Below, piece by piece: positions 54,331-62,739 of a stretch of DNA of 64,000 nt. Below the pieces are notes generated by a model. That model did no database searches. It saw nothing but the letters and a program-made list of their open reading frames with translations, and had not been told where the DNA came from. The position numbers and the translations under genes are program-made. Position 1 is the first letter of the stretch; each line of letters opens with the position of its first letter. The DNA is from Sporosarcina sp. FSL K6-1522 (lineage in GTDB: Bacteria > Bacillota > Bacilli > Bacillales_A > Planococcaceae), in the NCBI RefSeq assembly GCF_038622445.1, contig NZ_CP152019.1, positions 2,702,501 through 2,766,500 on the forward strand, read 5' to 3'.

Positions 54331-55148
54331 CAAATCGAATACCGAAAGAAAGGGTCGATGTCTTGCTTGTCGAACGTGGTTTAATTGCAACAAGGGAACA
54401 GGCAAAGCGCTCGATTATGGCAGGTATCGTCTATTCTGCTGAAACAAGACTCGATAAACCGGGAGAAAAAATCCCAAGCGATGCACCGCTCACTGTAAAA
54501 GGCAATGCGTTGAAGTATGTAAGCCGTGGCGGCTTGAAACTGGAAAAGGCGTTGGAGCAGTTCGATGTAGATGTCGATGGCAAGATCGTCCTCGATATCG
54601 GTTCCTCGACGGGAGGATTTACGGATTGTGCATTGCAAAATGGTGCAGCACATTGTTATGCATTGGACGTTGGTTACAACCAATTAGCATGGAAAATTCG
54701 CCAAGACGCTCGTGTCACGGTGATGGAGAGAACCAATTTTAGACATGCTACACCGGAACAGTTCATAGCAGGCACGCCGCAATTTGCCACAATCGATGTA
54801 TCCTTTATCTCTTTGAAGCTGATTTTTCCAGCACTAAAAACAATCCTGGCAACAGGTGGAGATGTGATTGCACTCGTCAAGCCACAATTCGAGGCTGGCA
54901 AAGGAAAAGTTGGTAAAAAGGGTGTCGTGAAAGAAAAATCGGTTCACCTAGAAGTGTTGGAAAAAATCTCTGCAGCAGCCGTGCAAGAAGGATTTAGTCT
55001 TCGTGGGATTTCTTTTTCGCCGGTGACAGGTGGAGAAGGGAATATTGAGTTTTTATTTCACTTAACTTCCGCAGGCACTCCAGAAAATCTTTTCGACGAA
55101 AAGGCGTTTGAAGTTCTTGTACAAGAAGCGTATAAGGAATTGTTATAA
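54327..55148 (+). CDS. yqxC: TlyA-family rRNA 2'-O-methyltransferase (YqxC)
   Basis: 273 residues, overlapping dxs by four bases (ATGA). S4 RNA-binding domain at residues 8-65 ([25 protein letters not shown]), then an RrmJ-like SAM domain: [47 protein letters not shown]. TlyA homologues methylate 16S and/or 23S rRNA riboses. Conserved place between dxs and ahrC. Confidence 0.92.
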   Translation: MTNRIPKERVDVLLVERGLIATREQAKRSIMAGIVYSAETRLDKPGEKIPSDAPLTVKGNALKYVSRGGLKLEKALEQFDVDVDGKIVLDIGSSTGGFTDCALQNGAAHCYALDVGYNQLAWKIRQDARVTVMERTNFRHATPEQFIAGTPQFATIDVSFISLKLIFPALKTILATGGDVIALVKPQFEAGKGKVGKKGVVKEKSVHLEVLEKISAAAVQEGFSLRGISFSPVTGGEGNIEFLFHLTSAGTPENLFDEKAFEVLVQEAYKELL

Positions 55149-55156
55149 AGCTTTCC

Positions 55157-55192
55157 TGTTAGTTGGCAGATTATTCTTTGTCAACTAACAGC
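55157..55192 (+). other. inverted repeat between yqxC and ahrC
   Basis: CTGTTAGTTG (55157-55166) and CAACTAACAG (55183-55192), perfect ten-base arms with a 16-base loop and no T-run. It may be a weak terminator or an operator for ahrC. Confidence 0.45.
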
Positions 55193-55249
55193 GAAGTCTT
55201 TGGCGGATTGTAAACGTTTTTTTCAATAATATATATCGGAGTGATGAAT

Positions 55250-55699
55250 TTGAATAAAGGGCATAGACATATTCGGATTCGGGATATTATCTCGAATTTT
55301 GAAATTGAGACGCAGGATCAGCTTGTCGATACATTGAAAGAGGCTGGCGTCGCGGTTACGCAAGCGACAGTTTCCCGTGACATTAAAGAAATGCACCTTA
55401 TTAAAGTCCCCCTACAGGATGGACGCTACAAATACAGCTTACCAGCCGTACATAAGTATAATACAGAAGAGAAACTTCAACGCATGCTGACAGATGCGTT
55501 TATTAGCATTGATGGTGCAGGGCATTTCCTCATTTTGAAAACACTTCCGGGCAATGCACATGCAGTCGGTTCATTAGTCGATAATCTTGGCTGGGATGAA
55601 ATGCTTGGGACAATTTGCGGCGATGATACATGCATGATTATTTGCCGAGAGGAATCATTGACAGAAGTAGTAAAAGACAAATTACTCGCGATGCTTTGA
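55250..55699 (+). CDS. ahrC: arginine repressor/activator AhrC (ArgR)
   Basis: 149 residues from a TTG ([14 protein letters not shown]), the same length as B. subtilis AhrC, with CGGAGTGATG upstream. Winged HTH ([32 protein letters not shown]) and the C-terminal hexamerisation and arginine-binding domain with [36 protein letters not shown]. Controls arginine synthesis and use. Confidence 0.95.
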   Translation: MNKGHRHIRIRDIISNFEIETQDQLVDTLKEAGVAVTQATVSRDIKEMHLIKVPLQDGRYKYSLPAVHKYNTEEKLQRMLTDAFISIDGAGHFLILKTLPGNAHAVGSLVDNLGWDEMLGTICGDDTCMIICREESLTEVVKDKLLAML

Positions 55700-55714
55700 A
55701 AGAGGTGACAACCG

Positions 55715-57412
55715 TTGTTAAGTGAAATCTCCATTCAGAACTTCGCAATTATCGAGAAACTAGAAGTTGCATTCGATGGCGGTCTAACCGTTTTAACTGG
55801 AGAAACAGGTGCGGGCAAATCGATTATTATCGATGCGGTCCAATTACTAGCTGGCGGACGAGGTTCACAGGAGTATATTCGTCATGGTGCAAAAAAAGCT
55901 GAGCTTGAGGGCTTATTTATACTTGAAGACGGCAAGCATCCTGTTATTGAGAAATTACTGGAGCTAGGCATTGCTGTGGAAGAGGGCGTTGTTATTTTAC
56001 GACGTGATCTGAATGCAAATGGCAAAACCGTTTGTCGTGTTAATGGCAAGTTAGTGACCATTGCCGTTTTACGGGAAATCGGTTCTCAGTTAATTGACAT
56101 TCATGGTCAGCATGAAAACCAGGAGTTAATGCATGAAAGCAGACATATCCATTTGCTGGATCACTTTGCAGGTGACGAATTCACGCGTGCTTATATCAAT
56201 TATCAGGATCTATATGATAGCTACCGAAAATTAAAACGCAAGCTGGAAATGGCCGATGAAAATGAGCAGCAAGTGGCGCAAAAAATTGATTTATATTCAT
56301 TTCAATTAAAAGAGATTGATGCGGCTGAACTTGCCATTGGAGAAGAGGATAATCTTGAAGAAGAAAAGCGAAAACTCCAAAATTTCAATCGCCTATATGA
56401 ACGCCTAAATACAGCATATGAGTCCATTAGCGGTGATACGCACGCGCTCGACTGGGTGGGCGCTGCAATGAGTGACATTGAGGATGCGGCCTCTGTGGAC
56501 AAAGCGTTAATGCCTCATGCAGAAAGTGTGGCCACCAGCTTCTATACATTGCAAGATACGGCACATGAATTGAAAAGTATGTTGGATGAAATGGAATTTG
56601 ATCCGGCAAGATTAGAAATTGTGGAAGACCGTCTTGCACTTCTGCTATCGTTAAAAAGAAAATATGGGAAAACCATCGAAGATATTTTGCTTTATCGGGA
56701 TAAAATCGCAGATGCGCTTGAAAACTTGTTGAGCAGGGATGAACGATTGGTCGAAGAACAAGAAAAATTGAATCATTTGCTACAAGATCTTGAAATTGAA
56801 GCGAATGAGTTATCCATCATTCGTCAACAAGCGGCAGTATTATTGGAAAAAGCTATCATGGAACAATTACACCAACTTTGCATGGAGAAAACAACATTTA
56901 GTGTTGCAATTGAACGAAAGGCAGCGGGTGTATTTGATGCGAATGGTTACGATGATGTAGCATTTCTCATTTCTACAAATGTTGGAGAACCGTTAAAGCC
57001 GCTCGTGAAGGTTGCATCTGGCGGAGAATTGTCTCGGATGATGCTTGCTTTAAAGACGATTTTTTCAAAGCATCAGGGCGTTACTTCGCTGATTTTTGAT
57101 GAGGTCGATACAGGAGTAAGCGGTAGAGTAGCACAAGCCATTGCAGAAAAAATTGCGATGATTGCCTCACATTCCCAGGTGCTTTGTATTTCTCATCTGC
57201 CTCAAGTGGCGGCGATGGCGGATCATCATTACTTGATTAAAAAAGAAGTGGAAAATGACCGGACAAAGACAGCGATTCATGATGTCATTGAGTCAGATCG
57301 GACCGGAGAATTATCCCGCATGCTATCTGGCGCTGAAATTACACCATTGACACTTAAGCATGCGGAAGAGCTATTGACATTAGCGGCTGAGCGCAAAAAA
57401 ACTTTTCGCTAA
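55715..57412 (+). CDS. recN: DNA repair protein RecN
   Basis: SMC-like ATPase in double-strand break repair. 565 residues from a TTG with AAAGAGGTG upstream. Walker A GETGAGKS, long coiled coils (about 150-360), then the ABC signature VASGGELSRMMLALK, Walker B TSLIFDEVDTGVSG and LCISHLPQVAAMADHH. Sixteen bases after ahrC, as in B. subtilis. Confidence 0.96.
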   Translation: MLSEISIQNFAIIEKLEVAFDGGLTVLTGETGAGKSIIIDAVQLLAGGRGSQEYIRHGAKKAELEGLFILEDGKHPVIEKLLELGIAVEEGVVILRRDLNANGKTVCRVNGKLVTIAVLREIGSQLIDIHGQHENQELMHESRHIHLLDHFAGDEFTRAYINYQDLYDSYRKLKRKLEMADENEQQVAQKIDLYSFQLKEIDAAELAIGEEDNLEEEKRKLQNFNRLYERLNTAYESISGDTHALDWVGAAMSDIEDAASVDKALMPHAESVATSFYTLQDTAHELKSMLDEMEFDPARLEIVEDRLALLLSLKRKYGKTIEDILLYRDKIADALENLLSRDERLVEEQEKLNHLLQDLEIEANELSIIRQQAAVLLEKAIMEQLHQLCMEKTTFSVAIERKAAGVFDANGYDDVAFLISTNVGEPLKPLVKVASGGELSRMMLALKTIFSKHQGVTSLIFDEVDTGVSGRVAQAIAEKIAMIASHSQVLCISHLPQVAAMADHHYLIKKEVENDRTKTAIHDVIESDRTGELSRMLSGAEITPLTLKHAEELLTLAAERKKTFR

Positions 57413-57420
57413 CAGATCGA

Positions 57421-57449
57421 CGTACATACAAAAGTATGTGCGTTTTTTT
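57421..57449 (+). terminator. terminator of recN
   Basis: CGTACATAC pairs with GTATGTGCG across AAAA, followed by seven Ts. Confidence 0.8.
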
Positions 57450-57489
57450 ATGCGCAAAAAACGAATTTTGTTATTACTTGATTTACCCT

Positions 57490-57519
57490 TTCATAACATC
57501 GTCGCGAACGGACATACCA
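57490..57519 (+). promoter_or_regulatory. forespore-type (sigma-G/F-like) promoter of spoIVB
   Basis: TTCATA (57490-57495), a 17-base spacer and CATACCA (57513-57519) resemble the sigma-G pattern (TGMATA, CATACTA). It lies 30 bases before spoIVB. spoIVB is a known sigma-F/sigma-G gene. Confidence 0.5.
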
Positions 57520-57548
57520 ATAGCATCTTATTTTGTAGGAGGTGAACT

Positions 57549-58517
57549 ATGGGATGGAGTAGACAACTCAAGTTGGCCGTTTCGTTTTCAGTGCTCTTGC
57601 TTGTAATGCCATTTAATGCAGACGTGGCATCTGCACGCGTAGCATCCTTAATACCAATGGGACAGTCCATTGGTATAAAAATGGAGCTGTCAGGGATTTT
57701 TGTGACAAATGACGTCATGGTTGAAGATGATCATTGGCTGAAAGCAGGAGATTTAATTGAGCAAGTTGACCAAGTGGAGGTGAAAGCACTCGCCGATTTC
57801 GAAAAAATGGCGACGGGATTAGATGACGAGCAAGCAATTGTCTTACAGGTTAAACAGTCCGTACAGACGAACCAAATCAAAACAGATGGTGAAGCGATGA
57901 AACGTCTCCTGCCATTCCTGAAAGACCGGACGGAAGGGACCGGCACGTTGACCTATGTTGATCCTGAGAAGGGGACGTATGGCGCCCTGGGCCACCAAAT
58001 TATCGATAGTACGTTAAAATCACCACCTTCATTCAAAAACGGCGCCATTTATCTTTCAGAAATCGATCAAATTAAAAAAAGTGTGCCGGGCATTCCAGGT
58101 TATAAAATTTCAACTGTGGTCGAGGATGAAGATTTTCTTGGCACCATTCGTATTAATGGCGTGTATGGCATTTTTGGAGCATGGAATGATGCTCATAAGA
58201 AAGTGTTAGCTGAACCGCTTGAGATTATGCAACCCAGTGAGCTCAAAGTGGGCGAAGCAAAGATTTTTACGACGGTGAAGGGAACGACAGTAGAACCATT
58301 TTCCATTGAAATCACACAAGTGGATGCGGAGCAATTCCAATTTATCTTAACGGATGCGGCGTTATTAGAGGCCACAGGTGGGATTTTGCAAGGGATGAGC
58401 GGTAGTCCGGTTATTCAGGATGGAAAGTTTGTTGGTGCGGTTACACATATGTTTGTCGATGAACCTAAAAAAGGAGCAGGCCTTTTTTTGGAGAAGATGC
58501 GCAGTGGAGAAAAATGA
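57549..58517 (+). CDS. spoIVB: SpoIVB serine peptidase (S55), short form
   Basis: Forespore-secreted protease that signals activation of pro-sigma-K. 322 residues against about 426 in B. subtilis. Signal segment at residues 8-25; PDZ part VMVEDDHWLKAGDLIEQVDQVEV (about 58-115); S55 peptidase domain with His149 in YGALGHQIID and Ser286 in GMSGSPVIQDGKFVGAVTHMF, with Asp in ILTDAALLE. The catalytic set is therefore complete; the loss is in the region between membrane anchor and PDZ and at the C-terminus. AGGAGGTG precedes the ATG. Confidence 0.9.
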   Translation: MGWSRQLKLAVSFSVLLLVMPFNADVASARVASLIPMGQSIGIKMELSGIFVTNDVMVEDDHWLKAGDLIEQVDQVEVKALADFEKMATGLDDEQAIVLQVKQSVQTNQIKTDGEAMKRLLPFLKDRTEGTGTLTYVDPEKGTYGALGHQIIDSTLKSPPSFKNGAIYLSEIDQIKKSVPGIPGYKISTVVEDEDFLGTIRINGVYGIFGAWNDAHKKVLAEPLEIMQPSELKVGEAKIFTTVKGTTVEPFSIEITQVDAEQFQFILTDAALLEATGGILQGMSGSPVIQDGKFVGAVTHMFVDEPKKGAGLFLEKMRSGEK

Positions 58518-58523
58518 GGGGGA

Positions 58524-58558
58524 GAGCCAATCCGGTTTTAGGGGTTGGCTCTTCTTCG
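58524..58558 (+). terminator. terminator of spoIVB
   Basis: AGAGCCAATCC pairs with GGGTTGGCTCT (58543-58553), then TCTTC. Confidence 0.6.
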
Positions 58559-58585
58559 TGATGATGATAAACTAAAGGTATTCAA

Positions 58586-58594
58586 TTCGACAAA
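58586..58594 (-). promoter_or_regulatory. Spo0A box (reverse orientation) upstream of spo0A
   Basis: TTCGACAAA on the plus strand is TTTGTCGAA on the minus strand, a full match to the 0A-box core. Confidence 0.55.
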
Positions 58595-58684
58595 TTGTAT
58601 AGAAAACAATGGATATCGTCGGAATTTGGTGAAACCATATGTCCGAAGATTCATTTTTATTTGTAAAAAGAGGGTTAAGCTTTG

Positions 58685-58696
58685 TTTTGTCGAAAA
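58685..58696 (+). promoter_or_regulatory. Spo0A box upstream of spo0A
   Basis: TTTTGTCGAAAA contains the 0A-box core TTGTCGAA. Just before it, AGGGTTA at about 58672 with GAAAATT after a 13-base gap is a weak sigma-H-like candidate. In B. subtilis spo0A is autoregulated from a sigma-H promoter with 0A boxes. Confidence 0.55.
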
Positions 58697-58794
58697 TTTC
58701 CTTTGTGCAATTATCTTGATTCAGCAAAAAACTCCCTCCTCTGTAGGTGGGAGATAAATGCTTGTTTTGCTTTTTCAGCGAGTGTTCATGCGCC

Positions 58795-59023
58795 CGCTGA
58801 ATCAAGATAAAGCCTCCGGCGGATGTCACAGATTTTTAAGAGGATTTAAGAAGGTGGTCTAAGTGCGCGACATCCTGAAGGGAAGTGCCTTAATTTCTGC
58901 AAAAACACAGAGATACGGCAAATCGAACCCTTCGTAGTTCGATTCGCAACGACTGCATGACCTACTTCCTGTAGGCCACTTGCCCGATTTAAAATCTGGA
59001 CGCAATTACGCCGAGGCGTAATT
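58795..59023 (+). repeat. dispersed repeat family 2, copy b
   Basis: About 229 bases sharing CGCTGAATCAAG, CTCCGGCGGATGTCA, GGTGGTCTAAGTGCGCGAC, TCGCAACGACTGCATG and the palindrome CAATTACGCCGAGGCGTAATTG with the copy at 52221-52389. It carries about 60 extra bases in the middle (58900-58950 region). It lies between the 0A boxes and the spo0A coding region, so it is part of the long spo0A leader. Confidence 0.8.
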
Positions 59024-59086
59024 GATTAGGGAGCGTTGCAAGCTAATTGATAAAAAACTGCTATATATGTACAGGAGGGAATGAGA

Positions 59087-59884
59087 GTGGGAATGGAAAG
59101 ACTGAAAATAGCGATTGCTGACGATAACAAAGAACTTGTGAAAACAATGGTGACGTATTTCGAAAGACATCCTGAAATCGAAATTATTTGGACAGCGCAC
59201 AATGGAAAAGTGTGCTTATCTATGTTAGAGGAAAACGTACCGGATGTTTTACTTCTTGATATTATTATGCCACATCTCGACGGCATCGCGGTTCTTGAAA
59301 CATTGAATGGAGATGTGCGGGCAGCCAATTTGCATATTATTATGTTGACAGCCTTTGGACAGGAAGATGTGATGACACAAGCAGCCAGTCTAGGTGCTTC
59401 CTATTTCATGCTCAAGCCTTTTGAATTTGAACGCCTCGCAAATCAGATTTTCCAAGTATCTGGTGCGAAAAAACAACCTGCTACGATCGCACAGTCACAT
59501 CATGAAGAGGTGCAGGGAGCAGTAAGCCAGAAAGTATTGGATACGACCATTACATCGATTATTAAAGAAATTGGAGTGCCTGCTCACATAAAAGGTTACG
59601 CCTTTTTAAGAGAAGCGATTCAAATGGTCTATACGGACGTTGAATTGCTTGGAGCTGTGACTAAAGTTCTTTATCCTGATATTGCGAAAAAATATAATAC
59701 CACACCTTCCCGGGTAGAACGTGCGATACGTCATGCGATTGAAGTAGCTTGGAATCGTGGTAATTATGATGTTATTTCGAAAATGTTTGGGTACACCGTG
59801 CATCATCTGAAAAGCAAACCTACCAACTCGGAATTCATCGCAATGATCGCCGATAAAATTAGGTTGGAACATATGGCAAGTTAA
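59087..59884 (+). CDS. spo0A: master sporulation regulator Spo0A
   Basis: Response regulator, about 265 residues. The GTG at 59087 sits seven bases after AGGAGGG; ATGs at 59081 and 59093 are in frame, and 59093 gives the B. subtilis-like [12 protein letters not shown]. Receiver domain: acidic pocket ADDN, phospho-acceptor Asp in [13 protein letters not shown], Thr in MLTAFGQED, Lys in MLKPFEFE. Effector domain: [48 protein letters not shown] (recognition helix) and [19 protein letters not shown]. Complete and highly conserved, so sporulation control appears intact. Confidence 0.97.
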   Translation: MGMERLKIAIADDNKELVKTMVTYFERHPEIEIIWTAHNGKVCLSMLEENVPDVLLLDIIMPHLDGIAVLETLNGDVRAANLHIIMLTAFGQEDVMTQAASLGASYFMLKPFEFERLANQIFQVSGAKKQPATIAQSHHEEVQGAVSQKVLDTTITSIIKEIGVPAHIKGYAFLREAIQMVYTDVELLGAVTKVLYPDIAKKYNTTPSRVERAIRHAIEVAWNRGNYDVISKMFGYTVHHLKSKPTNSEFIAMIADKIRLEHMAS

Positions 59885-59904
59885 GCGCGTAGTATATCCT
59901 TAGA

Positions 59905-59940
59905 AATGCCTATTCAATGCGATTGAATAGGTATTTTTTA
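59905..59940 (+). terminator. terminator of spo0A
   Basis: ATGCCTATTCAAT pairs with ATTGAATAGGTAT around GCG, followed by Ts. Confidence 0.85.
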
Positions 59941-59961
59941 ATTGTTAAAAAAGCTGATAGT

Positions 59962-59990
59962 TTGAACGATAAAGATGTAAATGCTATATA
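59962..59990 (+). promoter_or_regulatory. promoter of the fapA-glpQ pair
   Basis: TTGAAC (59962-59967), 17 bases, TATATA (59985-59990), 37 bases before the FapA-family start. Confidence 0.55.
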
Positions 59991-60027
59991 ATATAGATAG
60001 AGTATTAGAGAACAGGGGGAAAAGCCG

Positions 60028-61581
60028 TTGTTGATTCAAAATGATTATTTTAATCTTGAAATCCAGGGGGATAAGGTGATACTGCGTTTAATAAAGACTG
60101 GCTTTCCGCTGAAGTCATTCGATATGATTACGCGTACGCATCCGCGTTTAAAACTTACTTCATTCGCAACGTTACGACAAGCGCTGACAGATTTGGCTGA
60201 GGAGCATATTATCGGTACTTGGTTGCCAGCGATAGATGTGGCAGTTACGGTTGATAAAATGTCTGCTGAAATGATTATTAATATGTCTATCGAGGAATTC
60301 AACGAGAATCGATCAGTTATCCATCAGCAAATTGAAGAGGCCTTAGATCGAGCAGGTGTCGTCTACGGGAGGCAGCCATTTGAAGTGGAGTCGTTTGTTC
60401 CGGGGAGATCGATTGTTTGCGCGTTAGGAACGCCGCCAGAACAAGGTGCGGATGCACATATTACTTATTTTGAAATCCCTGAAAAGAAGCCTGTAATCCG
60501 TGAAGATGGTTCGGCCGATTACTATGAGATGAACTTTGTCACACCTGTAAATGAAGGCGATTGGCTCGGTGAGAAGATTCCGCCACAAGAGGGAAAAAGC
60601 GGAACGGATGTTTTTGGAAACGTACTACCTGCTCAAAAGGGGGCAGATGCTAAAATATATTATGATCGCAAATCAATCATCGAAGAATTGGAAGAAGATA
60701 AGACAGTTCTTCGTGCTTTACACGGTGGTGCATTGGAATCTGTAAATGGTGTTATTAGCGTTGGTAAACAGTTAGTTATTAACGGAGATGTTGGACCGGA
60801 GACGGGTTCTATTACATTTGATGGAGCTGTTACAGTTTTTGGTACTGTTCTTGCAGATTACTCTGTAAAAGCGACTGGAGATATCGCAATTGAGGGTAAT
60901 GAAGGTGTCACGAATGCCAAAGAAATTCAATCTGCAGAAGGTGATATTTACATAAAAGGTGGCGTGTTTGGCGGTGGCATGACCATTGTTGAGGCACAAG
61001 GCGATATTTTTGTTAAGCATGCAAATAATTGCAAACTATATGGACGAAATATTCATGTAGGCCTTTATTTATTAGGGTGTGAAGTGATTGCGGAGCATGT
61101 TTTTGTGGATCGTAATCGAGGCAAAATTATCGGGGGACACATCGAAGCGCTCTTCCACATTGAAAGCGCATATGCGGGGAATCATCATGAACGACCAACA
61201 ACGCTTCACGTGAAGGGTATTAACAAGGAAGCGCTGTATAAAGAAATTCAGGAAAAAGCGACAGATTTAAAAGAGCGGCAAGAAGTCATTAGTAGATTGG
61301 AACAGCATACGGCACAATTTGGGAAAGTCGCAGCTGGACCGCAAGCGGTAGCGTATAAAAAAACATTGGATACAATTGAAACGAATAAGATAGCTGCAGC
61401 AGAGCTTGATAAAGAGATTCAATTGGGATTACATAAAATTAAAAAAGCGATACCGGAGCAAATTGGCATCACGAGGGAAGCGTATCCGGGTGTTATTATT
61501 CAAATTGGCAATAAGTCTTCACTACTGCATGATTCAAAGAAAGGTACTTTTGAAATACTTGGCGGCGTGTTAAATGTCTAA
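60028..61581 (+). CDS. FapA-family (DUF342) polymerising protein
   Basis: 517 residues from a TTG with GGGGGAAA upstream. N-terminal domain (1-150), then the DUF342 beta-helix region rich in short Val/Ile/Gly strands (GAVTVFGTVLADYSVKATGDIAIEGNEGV, GDIYIKGGVFGGGMTIVEAQGDIFVKHANNCKLYGRNIHVG) and a C-terminal coiled coil (about 410-465). The family includes flagellar assembly protein A and Bacillus YlxA/YvyE-neighbour proteins that form membrane-associated scaffolds. Role here unknown. Its end overlaps the next gene by eight bases. Confidence 0.8.
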   Translation: MLIQNDYFNLEIQGDKVILRLIKTGFPLKSFDMITRTHPRLKLTSFATLRQALTDLAEEHIIGTWLPAIDVAVTVDKMSAEMIINMSIEEFNENRSVIHQQIEEALDRAGVVYGRQPFEVESFVPGRSIVCALGTPPEQGADAHITYFEIPEKKPVIREDGSADYYEMNFVTPVNEGDWLGEKIPPQEGKSGTDVFGNVLPAQKGADAKIYYDRKSIIEELEEDKTVLRALHGGALESVNGVISVGKQLVINGDVGPETGSITFDGAVTVFGTVLADYSVKATGDIAIEGNEGVTNAKEIQSAEGDIYIKGGVFGGGMTIVEAQGDIFVKHANNCKLYGRNIHVGLYLLGCEVIAEHVFVDRNRGKIIGGHIEALFHIESAYAGNHHERPTTLHVKGINKEALYKEIQEKATDLKERQEVISRLEQHTAQFGKVAAGPQAVAYKKTLDTIETNKIAAAELDKEIQLGLHKIKKAIPEQIGITREAYPGVIIQIGNKSSLLHDSKKGTFEILGGVLNV

Positions 61582-62281
61582 ACCACTCGTATTTGCCCAT
61601 CGAGGTGCATCTGGCAGTCGATTTGAAAATACGATGAAGGCTTTTAAAAAAGCCTATGAGCAGGGGGCAGATGGCATCGAATTAGATGTCCAATTGTCGG
61701 AAGATGGTGTGCCTTTTGTTATACATGATCCGGAATTGTCAAGGCTTGCAGGAATTCGTATGCCTATAGCATCTATGACGAGTGCGGAGCTTTTGAAAGT
61801 TCGCGTTGGTCGCAAGTATTGTCGTCTTTTTACAGGTGGTCATCGGATACCGACATTGATGGAGGCGGTACTGTTTTGTCAAACGTATGGAATGGCGCTT
61901 AATGTTGAACTAAAAGAAACAGTGGCTGAGCGACCAGAACATATTGCACAGATTGTAGACATGGTTTCATCGTTAGAAGATGTCCACATTTCTTCGTTTG
62001 ACTACCATTCGCTCGAAAAAGTGAAGGAAGCAGACCCGACGATGGAAACGGCTTATTTAATACGTAAGAAGGCTGTAGATTGGGAGCAACTTGATCGTTA
62101 TGTCAGTGCGGACGGATTTCATTTTAGTCAAAAGTTTTTGAAAGAACCTTATATCGACAAACTTACTGCAGTCGGTAAAAGAATTCGCGTTTACGGTGTA
62201 ACAGGAGAAGAGCCGATTATTGCAAATCCGCCAGCTTTTATAGATGGCTGGATTACTGATTATCCAAATCGATTTCACTAA
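61574..62281 (+). CDS. yqiK: glycerophosphodiester phosphodiesterase (YqiK-like)
   Basis: 235 residues with a GDPD TIM barrel. Catalytic and metal residues: FAHRGASGSRFENT (His, Arg, Glu), GADGIELDVQLSEDGVPFVIHDPELSR (Glu, Asp, His) and NVELKE (Glu). No signal peptide, so cytosolic. Hydrolyses glycerophosphodiesters to glycerol 3-phosphate. B. subtilis yqiK lies in the same place after spo0A. Confidence 0.92.
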   Translation: MSKPLVFAHRGASGSRFENTMKAFKKAYEQGADGIELDVQLSEDGVPFVIHDPELSRLAGIRMPIASMTSAELLKVRVGRKYCRLFTGGHRIPTLMEAVLFCQTYGMALNVELKETVAERPEHIAQIVDMVSSLEDVHISSFDYHSLEKVKEADPTMETAYLIRKKAVDWEQLDRYVSADGFHFSQKFLKEPYIDKLTAVGKRIRVYGVTGEEPIIANPPAFIDGWITDYPNRFH

Positions 62282-62303
62282 ACAAAGCATATAATATTAC
62301 ATG

Positions 62304-62337
62304 AAAAAACTCAGACGATTTCGCGTCTGAGTTTTTT
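62304..62337. terminator. bidirectional terminator between yqiK and DUF2627 gene
   Basis: AAAAAACTCAGACG (62304-62317) pairs with CGTCTGAGTTTTTT (62324-62337), loop ATTTCG. Confidence 0.9.
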
Positions 62338-62566
62338 ACTTAAATCGTCCTTGTACGCGTCCATTTTTGCGGTCTCGGCGTAAAAGAAAACCGGCGAAAA
62401 ACCACAGACCTGCGGCGAATAGTAGGAATCCAACAAGAAATTGGAGCCAGATGAATGGAAACGGATTAAATAATATACCGAATATCGAATCCCGCATAAG
62501 TTTAATCCCCCCGGCTGCACAAAGCCCCGGGATGAGTAGTACGATGAAAGCCGCTAGTCGCGCCAT
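62336..62566 (-). CDS. yqzF: small membrane protein, DUF2627 family (YqzF-like)
   Basis: 76 residues: MARLAAFIVLLIPGLCAAGGIKLMRDSIFG, then a second span FIWLQFLVGFLLFAAGLWFFAGFLL and a basic tail. AAGGAG precedes the ATG. The family is found beside bkdR in bacilli. Function unknown. Confidence 0.85.
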   Translation of the reverse strand: MARLAAFIVLLIPGLCAAGGIKLMRDSIFGILFNPFPFIWLQFLVGFLLFAAGLWFFAGFLLRRDRKNGRVQGRFK

Positions 62567-62739
62567 TTTTTCACAACTCCTTATCGAGCATATTCAATTA
62601 TTTTGAATAGAATTTTGAATGCCCTTTACCGAATTCAATTTTACCTGCTCACGTTTTATTGTCAAGAAGACTGCAATCGTGTATGATGATGTTGGGATTG
62701 CAAAAGATTGCATGAAGCGAGAAGGGGGAATGAATATCC

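Noticed and set aside
58545..58829. Small ORFs on both strands after spoIVB
   Set aside because: They lie across the Spo0A boxes and repeat copy b and show no coding pattern.
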